Of a DNA stretch of 64,000 nucleotides, positions 1 to 10,362 are shown in pieces. How positions within the stretch are numbered: the first letter of the stretch is position 1; each line of letters begins with the position of its first letter. This DNA comes from Corynespora cassiicola (lineage: Eukaryota; Ascomycota; Dothideomycetes; Pleosporales; Corynesporascaceae). The notes below the pieces were generated by a model that was not told the DNA's origin, did not search any database, and worked only from the letters and a program-made list of their open reading frames with translations. The stretch is taken from the NCBI GenBank assembly GCA_022059125.1, contig JAEUWY010000004.1, positions 496,001 to 560,000 of the forward strand, given 5' to 3'. The translations under genes and the position numbers were made by a program.

Positions 1-930
1 TCCTGACAGCCATCAAGATTGTTTTCACGCTCAGTACGTGCCTTGCAGACAGGATCCGCAACACTGATCTAGTTGAGCCGCCGGATGGAGTGGTTTCGCG
101 TGAAGTCGACAGTAGTACCAATGTCGAGAATGCTGGCCACCGTGAAGCAAGTCAGCAATCTTCATAGCCTCCGTTCAAAGATAGAAGAGTCTAGCAGGTT
201 TGGTCTTTGCCATGCCTATTCTGGCCATCCGGAATGTCGCATGTAGATGCCAAGATCCCTTGCCAGAGTCGCGTGGTCACATATTCCTGTCCATCCACGC
301 CCGCGTCTGAAATTGAAGGGGCCATGCGAAGGGAGAGAACGCGTCGGCGACAAAGAAAACGCGTTGGGAGGGTGCACTTGGGCCGATGGCTAGACCTCGA
401 AAATAGGAGAGCCAAAAGTAACCATATCACATTGCAAAGACAGCACTATCGATTTACAAAACCGTCCGTGTAAAAACGAAGACAAGAGAGCATTGACAGC
501 ATTTTCACTAACAGGAAGTCGATGAAGCTCATACAGTGTTCGACCCCAGGCGGACGAAACAAGGTCTCGAGTTGAAATGGAAAGCGGAATCAAGTGCTAG
601 CGCATGTCTCGATGGTCAACCCCATATGATCAAGCGTCGATGAGGTTGGAAGAAGAATCGGGGCCCATTGAACACATAGGGCTGGACGGCGAAGCGAGCC
701 AATCAGCCGAGAACGGAGATGAGCGTCCGTGCACCAGAGCTCACCACCATCACCAGCCTCTTCGCCCAGCGACCAAAACAAGCCCTGAGTGACGCAATTC
801 ACGACTCTCGCGCACCCCCCGCGCACCCATACTAACAGCACTCGCGCTCCACTCCCTCCAGCCTTCCAAAGGCATTCCCAACTTCACCTCACCCAGTCGC
901 TCCTCTCTCCGCCCCCGCGCGCACCATTCC
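1..930. other. Intergenic, no supported gene
   Basis: Short open frames exist on both strands, but none has a recognisable domain, convincing codon use or a spliced continuation. The last 150 bases or so (about 780-930) are pyrimidine-rich and lie directly upstream of the LAMTOR1-like start codon, so they probably include its promoter and 5' leader. The first 200 bases could be the 3' untranslated end of a gene outside the window; nothing in them proves it. Confidence 0.5.
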
Positions 931-1555
931 ATGGGCATCTGCTCCTCCTGCCTAGGTCGGCGGACCTCAGACGCTGAAGTACGTACCCCCCAGCAGCATC
1001 CAGCCGTCCGCTAACGCCCACCCCTTGGACAGCACTCAGACACCTCCCACCTCCTCGCGGACCCCTACCAACCGCACTATGGCACCGCCGCCGCCCCCGG
1101 CCCTCACAGCGCAGGCCCCCAGCCCGATCCAGAGGAGATACGCCGCCAGCGCGACGCGTTAGAGCGCATCTGCGCCCAGACATCTGAGTACGTCGCCCGT
1201 GCCCCCTTCCCAGAAATGCAAAAAAAGCAAAAAGCTCATCCCTTTGTGCGCCCCCAACAGCAAACTGATCCACGTCTCACAAACGACGCATCTGGATAGC
1301 CGGTCCAAGATGGCGGCCGAGTACTCGCGCCTGTTCAACGAGCGGTTTCCCCCCCTGCACGCCGCGGCCGGCGGTAGTCGCCCTGCGTCGGCGGACGCGA
1401 GCGCGGATGAAGACGAATCGGCGTGGTTGGGGCAGGTTATTGGGGAGTCGAGTGAGGCGGAGGGGAGTTGGGGGCGGGTTGAGCCGGTGGATGCGGGGTT
1501 GACGGTGAATTTTGGGGAGCCGTTGGGGGTGGCGGATAAGAGGGTGGGGAGGTAG
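931..1555 (+). CDS. LAMTOR1/Meh1(Ego1)-like lysosomal/vacuolar membrane anchor
   Basis: Three exons, 931-978, 1033-1187 and 1261-1555, joined at GT-AG introns of 54 and 73 nt, give 165 residues. The N-terminus MGICSSCLGRR carries Gly2 for N-myristoylation and Cys4/Cys7 for palmitoylation, the dual-lipid signature of p18/LAMTOR1 and yeast Meh1/Ego1. Exon 2 ends in an acidic-basic helix (PDPEEIRRQRDALERICAQT), and exon 3 continues TSDKLIHVSQ, which matches the conserved fungal core of this family. Known family role: tethers the Ragulator/EGO complex, and so the Rag/Gtr GTPases, to the vacuole for amino-acid signalling to TORC1. The C-terminal half is low in complexity and acidic (ADASADEDESAW). 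Exon 2 is strongly C-rich and exon 3 strongly G-rich. Function is inferred from the lipid signature and core motif only. Confidence 0.8.
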
Positions 1556-2466
1556 ATGGGGAGGTGTGGTGGTATTGTTTTGCTGGACTTTTTCCTTTCT
1601 CGATGTGGTGGTTGGTTATGCATGCCTTAATATTGGGGCGAACGTTTTGATACCCCCCTTTACTTGGTCTTTTTCCTTCTTCTTCTTCTTCTTCTTCTTC
1701 TTCTTTTCTTTTTTTTGCGCGCCTTATTTTCTTAGTGTCTAGACGACTGGTCTTTGGTTTCCTTTGTATGGCATTGCACTGCATTGGCGGAGTTCGATGT
1801 AGGTAGGCTGCATCTAATTCAATCCCTTCGCGTCTCACATCGCCATCCCATTCCGCAATCTCAATCCGCAATATCTCAACGTCGCATCGTGTCTCACCTC
1901 CCCAGCCACCAATCTCTCAAGCCCATTTCCCTAGCTCACGTCTCTCTCGTCTTTCACGCCCCCAAGTCTCAGAACAGCAAGGCCTGTACACACAAGAGAG
2001 GGATTGATTACTATTAGTCCTAACTACGATCTACCTGGTTTCGCGTGCGCCGCACGGGAAAGAGAATATGCTACGACGCCCAGCTTGCCAGAAAAGAGAT
2101 GGATCGATAGTGAGCCAGCCAACCATCAGTCTCCGTATCCGTCGTGGTCGACACAATCCCACTCTGCATGGCTGGCATTCCGCATTCTGCACAAATTGAA
2201 AGGCTCGGTAATGTACATGTACCTGGAGGATAAGGAAAGGAAATAGGGTGAGGGGGGCATACGATGGGTGCTGATACCTGCCCTTGGCGGAGGGCCGCCG
2301 AGGTGTGATTTCGGCGACAGTCGAGAGGGGGTAAGAGGGTGCAGTGGGTGTGGGTGAGGGGCGTCGAGGACTCAGGCGGCAAGTCAGTTTGGGTACTCTG
2401 TCAAGACTCGACACGGGGCGGACTCACCATGATGGCCGTGCCTCACTCCAGGAAGAAGGTCGACCC
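1556..2466. other. 3' flanks of convergent genes
   Basis: This lies between the stop codons of the LAMTOR1-like gene (plus) and the Cys-rich protein gene (minus). It holds the CTT microsatellite listed separately and pyrimidine-rich sequence. The open frames here show no family resemblance, and I see no gene. Confidence 0.5.
1676..1705. repeat. (CTT)10 microsatellite
   Basis: Ten uninterrupted CTT units, followed at once by a T-rich run to about 1716. It sits about 120 nt past the stop codon of the LAMTOR1-like gene, so probably in its 3' untranslated region. It is likely to vary in length between strains. Confidence 0.9.
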
Positions 2467-3858
2467 TCAACCCTCCTCCTCAAACTCCCTCATCTTTCGC
2501 CTCCCCTCTGCCTCCACAGCTCCTACCAAGTGATCCTGCTGCTCAGCAGTCAGCACCACGATGCCATTGTCCAGCGTCCACTTCGCCCCCGCGACCATGC
2601 CCGCGCCCGAGCATTTCCAAAAGCCCACCACGGCCTTGCGCCCCACCTCGGTCGTGGCAGCCATCAGCGCCGCCTTTTGGTCCGGGTCCAGCGCTGTGGA
2701 GCCGAAGCCTTGGTGCAGAGCATTCGTCTTTCCCTCAATCAGTTCGCGGATCTTCATGCCTCGGTGCAGGGACGCGGTGAAGTGGTCGCGGTGCTGATGC
2801 TGCTGCCGCCGGCGGTGTTGGTGTTGGTCATCGTCGACGTCAGAGCCAGAGCCCAAATCGATGACTTCGGGTTTGGGCTGGGCGGACGCAGCGGCGGCGG
2901 CAGCAGCAGCGGTGAGGATATCGACGACCTCGCGGACCTGGTCTGCGGCGGGGAGCTTGGATGGCGGGGGCCGGGCGTGGGCGGCGACGGGGCTCGTGAA
3001 GATGGGGTCTGAGCTCACGGACGGGTTGCGCTGTAAGAAGTGGTGATTGTACTTGACGTGGTGCTGCTCGAGGAGCTCGTGGATGGTGGAGCCCTGGCGG
3101 CCGCGGGGAGCGGGGGCCTGGGGCTCGGTGTCAGTGGACGAGCTGGGCGAGATGTTGGCTGTGGTAATGGCAGCAGCGGCCTGCGTGGGGGAAGGGCCGA
3201 GGGTGTCGACGCGACGGTTTGGCGTGCTGTTCAGACTCGAGAGCTCGCTGACTGGGCTTGAAGGGAGGACCTTGCGGCGCTTCGAGGCGGGCGTGGGAGA
3301 CTCGACGATGGGGAGGACGAATTCGTCGTCGGTGGTATCCTCCTTGAGGTCCTTGGGTTTGGCTTTGCGCTCGTTACGCTTGCGCTTCTCAGATGCTCCG
3401 CCCGTGGAAGGGGTTTGCTGTTGCTGCTGGGCAGGTCCACGCTTGGCCGAGTCAATGTCCTGGTGGTGAAGGTGCTTGGTCTCGAGACTGCCCACCGCCA
3501 CAGCGCGTCGAACTGGGGTATCAGGCTCTGGCGTCGGGGTCGAGGTGCCTTCGGTGGTGAACAGCATACGGCGAACGGGGACAGTGCCTGGGGTTGTCGG
3601 GCCAAAAGACATGTTGCCATGGCGGAGGTCCTGGCCCTTGGCTTGCTTGATGTCGAAGCACGGCTTGCAAATCTGAAAGGTGCAGCCAGGGCAGCGCCGC
3701 ATCACATCCATGTTACGCTTGTCGCACTGCGAGCACTTGGCCGTGTGGATGTGGACGAGCTTGAACTCTTCGGCCACGGCGGAGCAATTGGTGGCAGACG
3801 GGGTCGCCGAAGTCGTGACGCGCACCCGGCGGGGCGTGAGGGTCGACATCATCATCAT
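2467..3858 (-). CDS. Fungal protein with triple-CxxC zinc-binding motif, function unknown
   Basis: Single coding exon of 463 residues. Near the N-terminus are three CxxC pairs, CSQC, CPGC and CKPC, spaced about 12 and 5 residues apart: a compact zinc-ribbon or treble-clef-like module. A long disordered region follows, rich in Ser, Thr and Pro, with basic nuclear-localisation-like stretches (EKRKRNERKAKPKD; SKRRKV), an Ala run and a His/Gln-rich tract. The last 110 residues are better ordered (MKIRELIEGKTNALHQGF onward). The chosen start is the first of four tandem ATGs, in an ACC-ATG context. A more distal in-frame ATG at 3924 is rejected: it lies in a classical branch point (TTTGCTAATG) 11 nt before an AG acceptor. 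A donor GTAAGT at 4146 and that acceptor at 3909 define a 238 nt 5'UTR intron. Nuclear location is inference. Confidence 0.7.
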   Translation of the reverse strand: MMMMSTLTPRRVRVTTSATPSATNCSAVAEEFKLVHIHTAKCSQCDKRNMDVMRRCPGCTFQICKPCFDIKQAKGQDLRHGNMSFGPTTPGTVPVRRMLFTTEGTSTPTPEPDTPVRRAVAVGSLETKHLHHQDIDSAKRGPAQQQQQTPSTGGASEKRKRNERKAKPKDLKEDTTDDEFVLPIVESPTPASKRRKVLPSSPVSELSSLNSTPNRRVDTLGPSPTQAAAAITTANISPSSSTDTEPQAPAPRGRQGSTIHELLEQHHVKYNHHFLQRNPSVSSDPIFTSPVAAHARPPPSKLPAADQVREVVDILTAAAAAAAASAQPKPEVIDLGSGSDVDDDQHQHRRRQQHQHRDHFTASLHRGMKIRELIEGKTNALHQGFGSTALDPDQKAALMAATTEVGRKAVVGFWKCSGAGMVAGAKWTLDNGIVVLTAEQQDHLVGAVEAEGRRKMREFEEEG

Positions 3859-6800
3859 GGTGCTTAGCTTGAGATGATGACGAGACGGGTAAGGAGATCG
3901 AACTGGACCTGCGAGTGCGGACATTAGCAAAGAGTCTGGTTGACTGGGCCTCTCCAGGAACGCGCATTGCGAGCTGTATCACAAAAACGACGGCGGGGTG
4001 ATATGCCCCGTGTCATGGAGGGGCCGGAGGGGTGGTGTGTCTGTGCTGCGCTGCGAGCTCGTGGGGTCACTGCACAGGCACGGAACCTGAGCGAACAGAA
4101 AGGGCTGGGGGTATGCCTGTGGACGTGCGTACAACGTTTGACTTACCCGCTGTATGGCGAAAAAGTGCAATCTGCACGGAAGAAGCAAGTCGAATTATAT
4201 GCTGAGGGGTTTCTCGCAGTGCGGTTGCGGGGGTGGGGGGAAGAGGGCTGAGCGAGGTCGGGGCAGCGTGGGAATATATGCTGGCTAGAGGGCGGCCAAA
4301 GTGAACGAGGCCCGCTCCCGTGGGCGCTGCAGAAAATGCAAGCCTGCTATTGTGCGTTTGGCGGAGACAACGGCTTTTCCCTCAAGCCAAGTACTCGGTT
4401 GCCTGGGGGAGGGGGGTTATTAGATGGGAATTGAATTGATAGTGAAATCCTGGAGGCTTACAGGTGACAATGCTGGCCTGTCCCTTTTTCTCTCCTGCAA
4501 CCAGCCTTTGCGAGGCAGCAAAGCAGCAAACAAGCTGGCTGTGACCAATGCTATCCCCGAACGAAAATCTCGCCCAGGCGTGAATTAAGGTTGATGGATG
4601 TAGATGGGGGAATACAGAAGATAGAAATGCCACGGATGATAATAGTACAGGTAGCGGGAAATGGAGACAACAATAAGCCCGTAAATTGCAAAGGAGTCAA
4701 GCTCGGTGCAGGCCTGCAGAGGGGAACAATGGTACAGGGTAGATGTACAGACAACTACAAGCCGTGCCGGTGGGGGCTCCAGAAGAGTGGGGCAAATATG
4801 GGGAAATGAAGGGGGCCAATATGGGGAGATTAAAGATGGTGGTGAACAGAATGGTAATAATATGTTGGTTGCAAAGAAGGACGAACCGAACAACTGCCAG
4901 GCTTTATATATACGGGAGCGATGGGTGCTGCGCCGGGAACGAAGGGATAGAAAAGGTGAAGGGGAAGAAGAGATACAAAAAAACAAGGGGAAGGGGCAGA
5001 GAGGGAATGGATGGTGAAGGACCGTTTGGGAGACGCAAAAGGCCATTAAAAGGCAGAGCCGTGGATGAATCATAGCTGCTGGGGGCAACTGTTCTGCGTA
5101 CTATCGTGACCATGCGCCAGGCGCGGCTGGCGGCTGTACCTGACCCGTCGGTTTGGCTCAGGGTGTGACATGTTTTAGATGCGCCTGCTCTGCCGTCTCG
5201 GGCGAATCAACGGGCCAGTTTGTGGGATGGGCAGACGGGGTGGGTCTGTGACGGGAGGCCGCGCACAGGTAGTGGGGCCTGTGGCGGTTGTATGTTTTGA
5301 TGTCACTGATGGAATCTAGGGCTAGGGGTGTCGAGGTTCTGGAGGATTCGGATGCAGCAGGAGACTCTGTTTGTGTAGTCCGAGGTGTGAATACGAGCGA
5401 GGGCAATTCAATGGGCTGGCAAGCCATGGGCACATTTGCTCAATGCAAACGTTTGAGCCCAAGAGTACGTCTGCACTTCGTCCAAGCAATTGGATAGGGT
5501 TACAGGTGCAATGCTACTTGTAACCGTGAGAACCGTGTGGGTCTTATCCGGTTAGCACACTGAGCAATGGTGTTTCAGGCAGACGGATGGGGAAGAGATG
5601 GGCTGGGGACGAGGGGTTGGGAGGGGCTGGCACGCGGCTGGATGGTGGAAAGATGGAGCCCCAAAGCACACAGGCATTGCTACGTTGTTGGCCCTGAGCT
5701 GGGCAGCGAGGCAGCCCGTCAAGGTGGTGTTGTCTTCGCCTCAGCAGCAGCGGTTGATTGTGTTGAGCTCTGATCTCAAAAGCCGCGACGCAGCACGGCC
5801 TGGCCAAAGGGCGTCCTCATATCTGTGCGGATTTACGTAGGCACAGGCGCTAGCGGCGCCCTGCATCCCACCCTGCATGCATTAACTGCCGGTTTGGTCC
5901 ACGCCCAGCTCTTCTGATGATGCTCCCTAGGTACGGTGAATACATGGGTGTCCACGGAGCCCCGCCCAGCCGACCGTTCAAACGGACAAGGCACGCGCCC
6001 CGTGGCGTTGATCCCACGCAGTTGAAGAAGAAGAAAAGCCCAGGAAGGACCCTGGAAACATGCCACGGCGTATACAATATATATCGGGCGGCGTGTGCCG
6101 GGGGACGTCAACCGGTCAGAGCACGCAGGCGGCGCTAGGCCCAATCGGGAGATGGAGTCACCGGCCCCTTCAGCCGCTCAGCCTCCACGCCAGGCTGCAG
6201 CATGCATCTATCCTTCTCCAGCATTCGCCTCCTAGAGTCCGTCATCTTTGCATCTCCAGTCTCGAGCTCTCCGACTTTCTGACGCCATGCCCATTCTCCC
6301 AATCTGTGGCTTCAGCTCGCATTACTCGCCCCATGAGTCACCGGTGACTCTTACTGGATCGCCGGCAGCCATCCCCTCGGTGCATGCGAGAGCGACTGGA
6401 CAAAGAAAAAGCACCGAACATGAATGCGTCGAGCGGGCTCATACATTCTCCTTTGCGGACGGCGGTTAGAGCTGACTTCCCGGGCAAGGGCCACGAGCCG
6501 AGCGCCACTTTTAGCTCACCGACTATCCTCTGCTCAGCTTAACCTTTGCAACCCGCCGACTTCTGTATACATCCAGTACGCAAGTGCGCTGCACGTTTGT
6601 GTTGCGCAGCAGCAGCCTTGAGACCAGGCAAACATGGGTTCCAATGTGCACGCTAGACAGCCTTGGAAAATATAAAGTGAACATTGCTTTCGTCCCCATC
6701 CGGCATCACGCCCATCCCAACAACACTTGCTTTCTCTCTGCTACCCCCGCTGGTCCCCGGTTTCGACCCCCACGTGCCAATCCCTCTTCACCGCCTGAGG

Positions 6801-7105
6801 CTGACGACCGACACCACGAATCGCGGGGAAGCGAGGATTAGTGGCGGTGCGTCGTTCAGGCGCGCACGGCTTGGCCAGGCTGCCAAATTCTCATCAGCCG
6901 CCCTTCTCCGTTATTAGAACACCCCTAGCCATCGGCATCACATCGGCCTAAAGCGGCCGCCAACAGGCCCTGAGCTTAAAAATCCTGAACAATCTACTTT
7001 GCTCCAGGCCCTGCAAGGTCGCATTTACCTGCCTCTCTCTTTTGACAAGTCCAGAGACGGCTGTTGCGTCTGACAGACAGCGGCACAGGCTCTCGCAAAG
7101 GCAGC
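3859..7105. other. Long gene-poor region between divergent genes
   Basis: About 3.2 kb separates the minus-strand CxxC protein start from the plus-strand ABC transporter start. The left end contains the 5'UTR intron (3909-4146) and 5' exon of the minus gene. The rest has many short open frames with pyrimidine-rich, low-complexity translations and no recognisable domain. A TGAGTCA (bZIP/Gcn4-type) heptamer is at 6334-6340. Most likely it is long promoters and leaders; a rapidly evolving gene cannot be excluded. Confidence 0.5.
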
Positions 7106-9697
7106 ATGGCCCACCCATTCCTACCCCCGGGCCAGTCGATGGCGATGGAGCTTCTCGACTATATGCATGCTCCCGCCATGGGCTTGTACTTCTTTGGCGC
7201 CTTCACCTATGGAATTGTTACACTCCAGAAACCGAAACGGCTCCCCCTCAACCGCAAGAGGACTGCATTAGCTCTGATAGCCTGCCTTCTCACTGGCTTT
7301 GTCGCAGAGCTACTCTACTATCTCAGTCGTTCGTTTGCTGAGCTGCAATACCAAGCGCCGCAGCATGCCGCAATCCGATGTTTAGGGTCGATACTCGTCT
7401 GGATTCCGCTCAGTTCCTCGCTCTACAGCAGCGAATCAGCCCGATGGCACCCCTACTTTGGCGCCATCGCCATGCAGTTCGTCTTCGAAACCGCGACTTG
7501 CATTCTTCAGGGATTGTCCATCCGTGCCGAGGACCGCTTCAGCAATATTCCTCTGAGTATCGCCGCCTTCCGCGGATTTGCATCGTTGCTGCTGCTGATA
7601 GATGGCTTTCTGATCCTCGTCGAAAAGAAGGGAGAGAAGGGGACCGACGAGGAAGAGCAATCGCTGCTTGGAAATCAAAGCAACGGCGCCGCAACTTCCA
7701 ACGCGCAAACCACTTATGGAGCCATCGACACGGGATCCGACGATGGTGACGACTCCGAGCCGGAGGAGCCAAATAAAGAAATGAAAGAGCTGCAGGCCAA
7801 ACGTTTGGCGGAAGCTGGCGGCTGGGTTGGTTATGTTCGTAGTTTCGCCATCTTCTTGCCATATCTCTGGCCCAAGGACGACTGGAGGATCATGGGATGT
7901 CTCTTCTTGCGTTTCCTCTACCTTGTCCAGGGCAGATTTCTAAACATTCTTACCCCTCGCCAGATAGGTATCATCACGCAGAAACTTGCCGAGGGCGCCA
8001 CTACCATTCCCTGGAAAGATATTGGACTATGGACGCTATACTCGTGGGTTAATAGCTTTGCCGGGTTCGGCATCATCGACAGTTTTGCCGATACCTACGT
8101 CTCGAATCAAGCATACACGCGCATCACTTTGCTTGCATATAAGCATTTGATGGGTCTCTCGATGGACTTTCACACGAACAAGGATTCCGGAGAAGTGCTC
8201 AAGGCTGTTGAGCAAGCATCCTCGCTCAATACTCTGATCGAGCTGGTTTTGTTCGAAGTGTGCCCCATTTTTGTTGATCTCATTGTTTCCATGTATTATG
8301 TCACGCATCTATTTGATGCCTACATGGCATTCATGATCCTATTCATGGGCCTAGTCTACATTTGGGTCGGTATCTTCTTCTCGACCAGGGCTCAGAAATA
8401 TCGTCGTACCTATGTCGAACGCCAACGAACCGAGAATACGACCGTCGACGAAACCGTGCACAACTGGCAGACAGTCGCCTATTTCAACCGCGCACAATAC
8501 GAGCTTGATCGCTATGGAACAAACATCCGCAATACCATTTCCGCGCATTATTCCTATTACTTTCGTTCATATGGTGGACACGCGGCGCAAGACATGGTAC
8601 GGACCATTGGCTTTGCAGGATGCTGCATCTTCGCCATCTATCAGATCATCTATGGAGGCAAGACGGTAGGTAATCTCGTCACATTCATCATGTATTGGGG
8701 CACCATGACAGGCCCGCTATACACCATGTCGTACAGTTACAAGTGGATTGCCGGATCCCTCATTGACGCCGAGCGTCTCGTCCAACTTCTCAACACCAAG
8801 CCCAGTGTCAGCGACGCGCCAGACGCCACGGACCTAAAAGTCAAGACCGGTACCGTAAACTTCAAAAAGGTGCAATTCGCCTACGACGAGCGCAAACCCA
8901 TCATCAAAGACATCACCTTCGAAGCCCAAGGCGGCCAAACCGTAGCCTTCGTCGGCGAAACCGGCGGCGGAAAATCCACCATCCTCAAGCTCCTCTTCCG
9001 CTTCTACGACGTAACCAACGGCTCCATCGAAATCGACGGCCAGGACCTCCGCTCGGTGACCCTCTCCAGCGTCCGCGACGCCATGGGCGTCGTGCCCCAA
9101 GACCCAACCCTCTTTAACCAAACCATCCGCCAAAACGTCCGCTACGCTCGCCTCGACGCCACAGACGCCGAGATCGAAGACGCCTGCCGCGCCGCTGCCA
9201 TCCACGCAGACATCACCTCGTTCCCCGACGGCTACGCCAGCAAGGTCGGCGAGCGCGGCGTCAAGCTGTCGGGCGGCCAGCTCCAGCGCTTAGCCATCGC
9301 CCGCGTCCTGCTCAAGAACCCCAAGATCGTGCTCCTCGACGAGGCCACGTCCGCCGTCGACTCGGCCACCGAGTCCCTCATCCAAGACGCGTTCCGCAAG
9401 CTCAGCCGCGGGCGCACCACCTTCGTCATCGCCCACCGCCTCAGCACCGTCGTGCATGCCGACCAGATCCTCGTCGTAGACAAGGGAGAAGTGGTCGAGC
9501 GCGGGACCCACGCTGAGCTCCTGGCGCTCAAGGGACGCTATGCCGAGCTTTGGGGGAAGCAGACCGCGAGTGGCGGGCCCGGGACCGAGACTACGGAGCA
9601 GGGCATGTTGATTGATGTTGCGCCCGTCGAGGGCGAGGCGGGTGGTGCGGCGACGGGGGCGGAGGTTGGAGATGGGGCGGCTACGAAGCGCAAGTAA
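7106..9697 (+). CDS. HMT1-type half-size ABC transporter (ABCB6/HMT1 subfamily)
   Basis: Intronless, 863 residues. Order: an N-terminal extension with about five membrane segments (residues 15-180), a charged linker (KKGEKGTDEEEQS; DDGDDSEPEEP), a six-helix ABC transmembrane domain (about 260-560) and one nucleotide-binding domain. The latter shows Walker A GETGGGKST, Q-loop GVVPQDPTLFN, signature LSGGQLQR, Walker B KIVLLDEATSAVD and the switch His in VIAHRLS. The long N-terminal domain plus one TMD-NBD unit is the layout of Schizosaccharomyces pombe Hmt1 and animal ABCB6. These act as homodimers in vacuolar or other organelle membranes and carry phytochelatin-metal or porphyrin conjugates; the substrate here is not known. 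The first ATG in the frame, in a GCAGCATGG context, was used; the frame is open upstream only to a TTG. The 3' end is hydrophilic and Gly/Glu/Ala-rich. Confidence 0.93.
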   Translation: MAHPFLPPGQSMAMELLDYMHAPAMGLYFFGAFTYGIVTLQKPKRLPLNRKRTALALIACLLTGFVAELLYYLSRSFAELQYQAPQHAAIRCLGSILVWIPLSSSLYSSESARWHPYFGAIAMQFVFETATCILQGLSIRAEDRFSNIPLSIAAFRGFASLLLLIDGFLILVEKKGEKGTDEEEQSLLGNQSNGAATSNAQTTYGAIDTGSDDGDDSEPEEPNKEMKELQAKRLAEAGGWVGYVRSFAIFLPYLWPKDDWRIMGCLFLRFLYLVQGRFLNILTPRQIGIITQKLAEGATTIPWKDIGLWTLYSWVNSFAGFGIIDSFADTYVSNQAYTRITLLAYKHLMGLSMDFHTNKDSGEVLKAVEQASSLNTLIELVLFEVCPIFVDLIVSMYYVTHLFDAYMAFMILFMGLVYIWVGIFFSTRAQKYRRTYVERQRTENTTVDETVHNWQTVAYFNRAQYELDRYGTNIRNTISAHYSYYFRSYGGHAAQDMVRTIGFAGCCIFAIYQIIYGGKTVGNLVTFIMYWGTMTGPLYTMSYSYKWIAGSLIDAERLVQLLNTKPSVSDAPDATDLKVKTGTVNFKKVQFAYDERKPIIKDITFEAQGGQTVAFVGETGGGKSTILKLLFRFYDVTNGSIEIDGQDLRSVTLSSVRDAMGVVPQDPTLFNQTIRQNVRYARLDATDAEIEDACRAAAIHADITSFPDGYASKVGERGVKLSGGQLQRLAIARVLLKNPKIVLLDEATSAVDSATESLIQDAFRKLSRGRTTFVIAHRLSTVVHADQILVVDKGEVVERGTHAELLALKGRYAELWGKQTASGGPGTETTEQGMLIDVAPVEGEAGGAATGAEVGDGAATKRK

Positions 9698-10362
9698 CGG
9701 GCCTCGTGAGCCGCTGTGGATCCCTTCACCGCGCTCAATCCTCTTATGAAAACTAGCTTACATGACGTTTTTTTCGCAATCGGGCTGGGTGGGCATTCTT
9801 TTAGGTTGGCGTTTTGGGTTACGATACGTTTCTTGGCTGCGACAGAGATTAGAAAAGGTGCGTCGGGGAGTGATGAGACTCGGGTATTTGTCATTGTCCA
9901 TTTCTGGCCCGGGGCTTGCTTTTTTTTCCGATGGGGGAAGGGGGCCGGAAACATGTACGTCTGCTTTTCCTTCTCATTGCTCATTTGCTTCTTCGGGTTG
10001 GGCTGGCTGCATGCGCAGGAGATGGGAGGGGGGACAGGGGGGAGGTCCGTATAGCCGGTGGGAAGATGGACATGTGATGGTTAGGCAGCATCGCCATCAC
10101 CACCCTTTGGGTAGTTTGACCCATGGCCGTGTCCCCCCCCCCCTCCAAAAAGACGTAATGTAGGCATTTTCTCACGCGCGTCAAAGCAAGACTGAAAAAA
10201 ATATAATGGTACTTTCTTCATTCACATCCACTATTAGAGAAATCTGACTCAGATTTCGGTATGTACATGGATATCGTGCTAAATATCTACACTCAAAAAA
10301 GGGTTGTTCATCGACTTCCTAACATCATCGACATTGTAGGGCGCCATGCTTACAAAAGCCGT
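9698..10362. other. Convergent 3' region
   Basis: This separates the stop codons of the ABC transporter (plus) and pectin lyase (minus). It is T-rich, with a run of 11 C at 10133-10143. I see no gene. Confidence 0.6.

Noticed and set aside
2344..3012. 222-codon plus-strand frame opposite the CxxC protein
   Set aside because: Antisense to a frame with clear zinc-binding and nuclear motifs; its translation is low in complexity.
3859..3924. ATG at 3924 as the start of the CxxC protein
   Set aside because: It lies inside a branch-point/acceptor signal of a leader intron, and ACC-ATG at 3858 is a better start.
4585..5088. 167-codon minus-strand frame in the gene-poor region
   Set aside because: Pyrimidine-rich repeats of Ser/Pro/Phe/Leu typical of translated C/T-rich DNA; no signal peptide cleavage pattern or domain.
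7064..7105. Upstream extension of the ABC transporter
   Set aside because: The frame is open, but its first codon is TTG; a strong ATG context follows at 7106.
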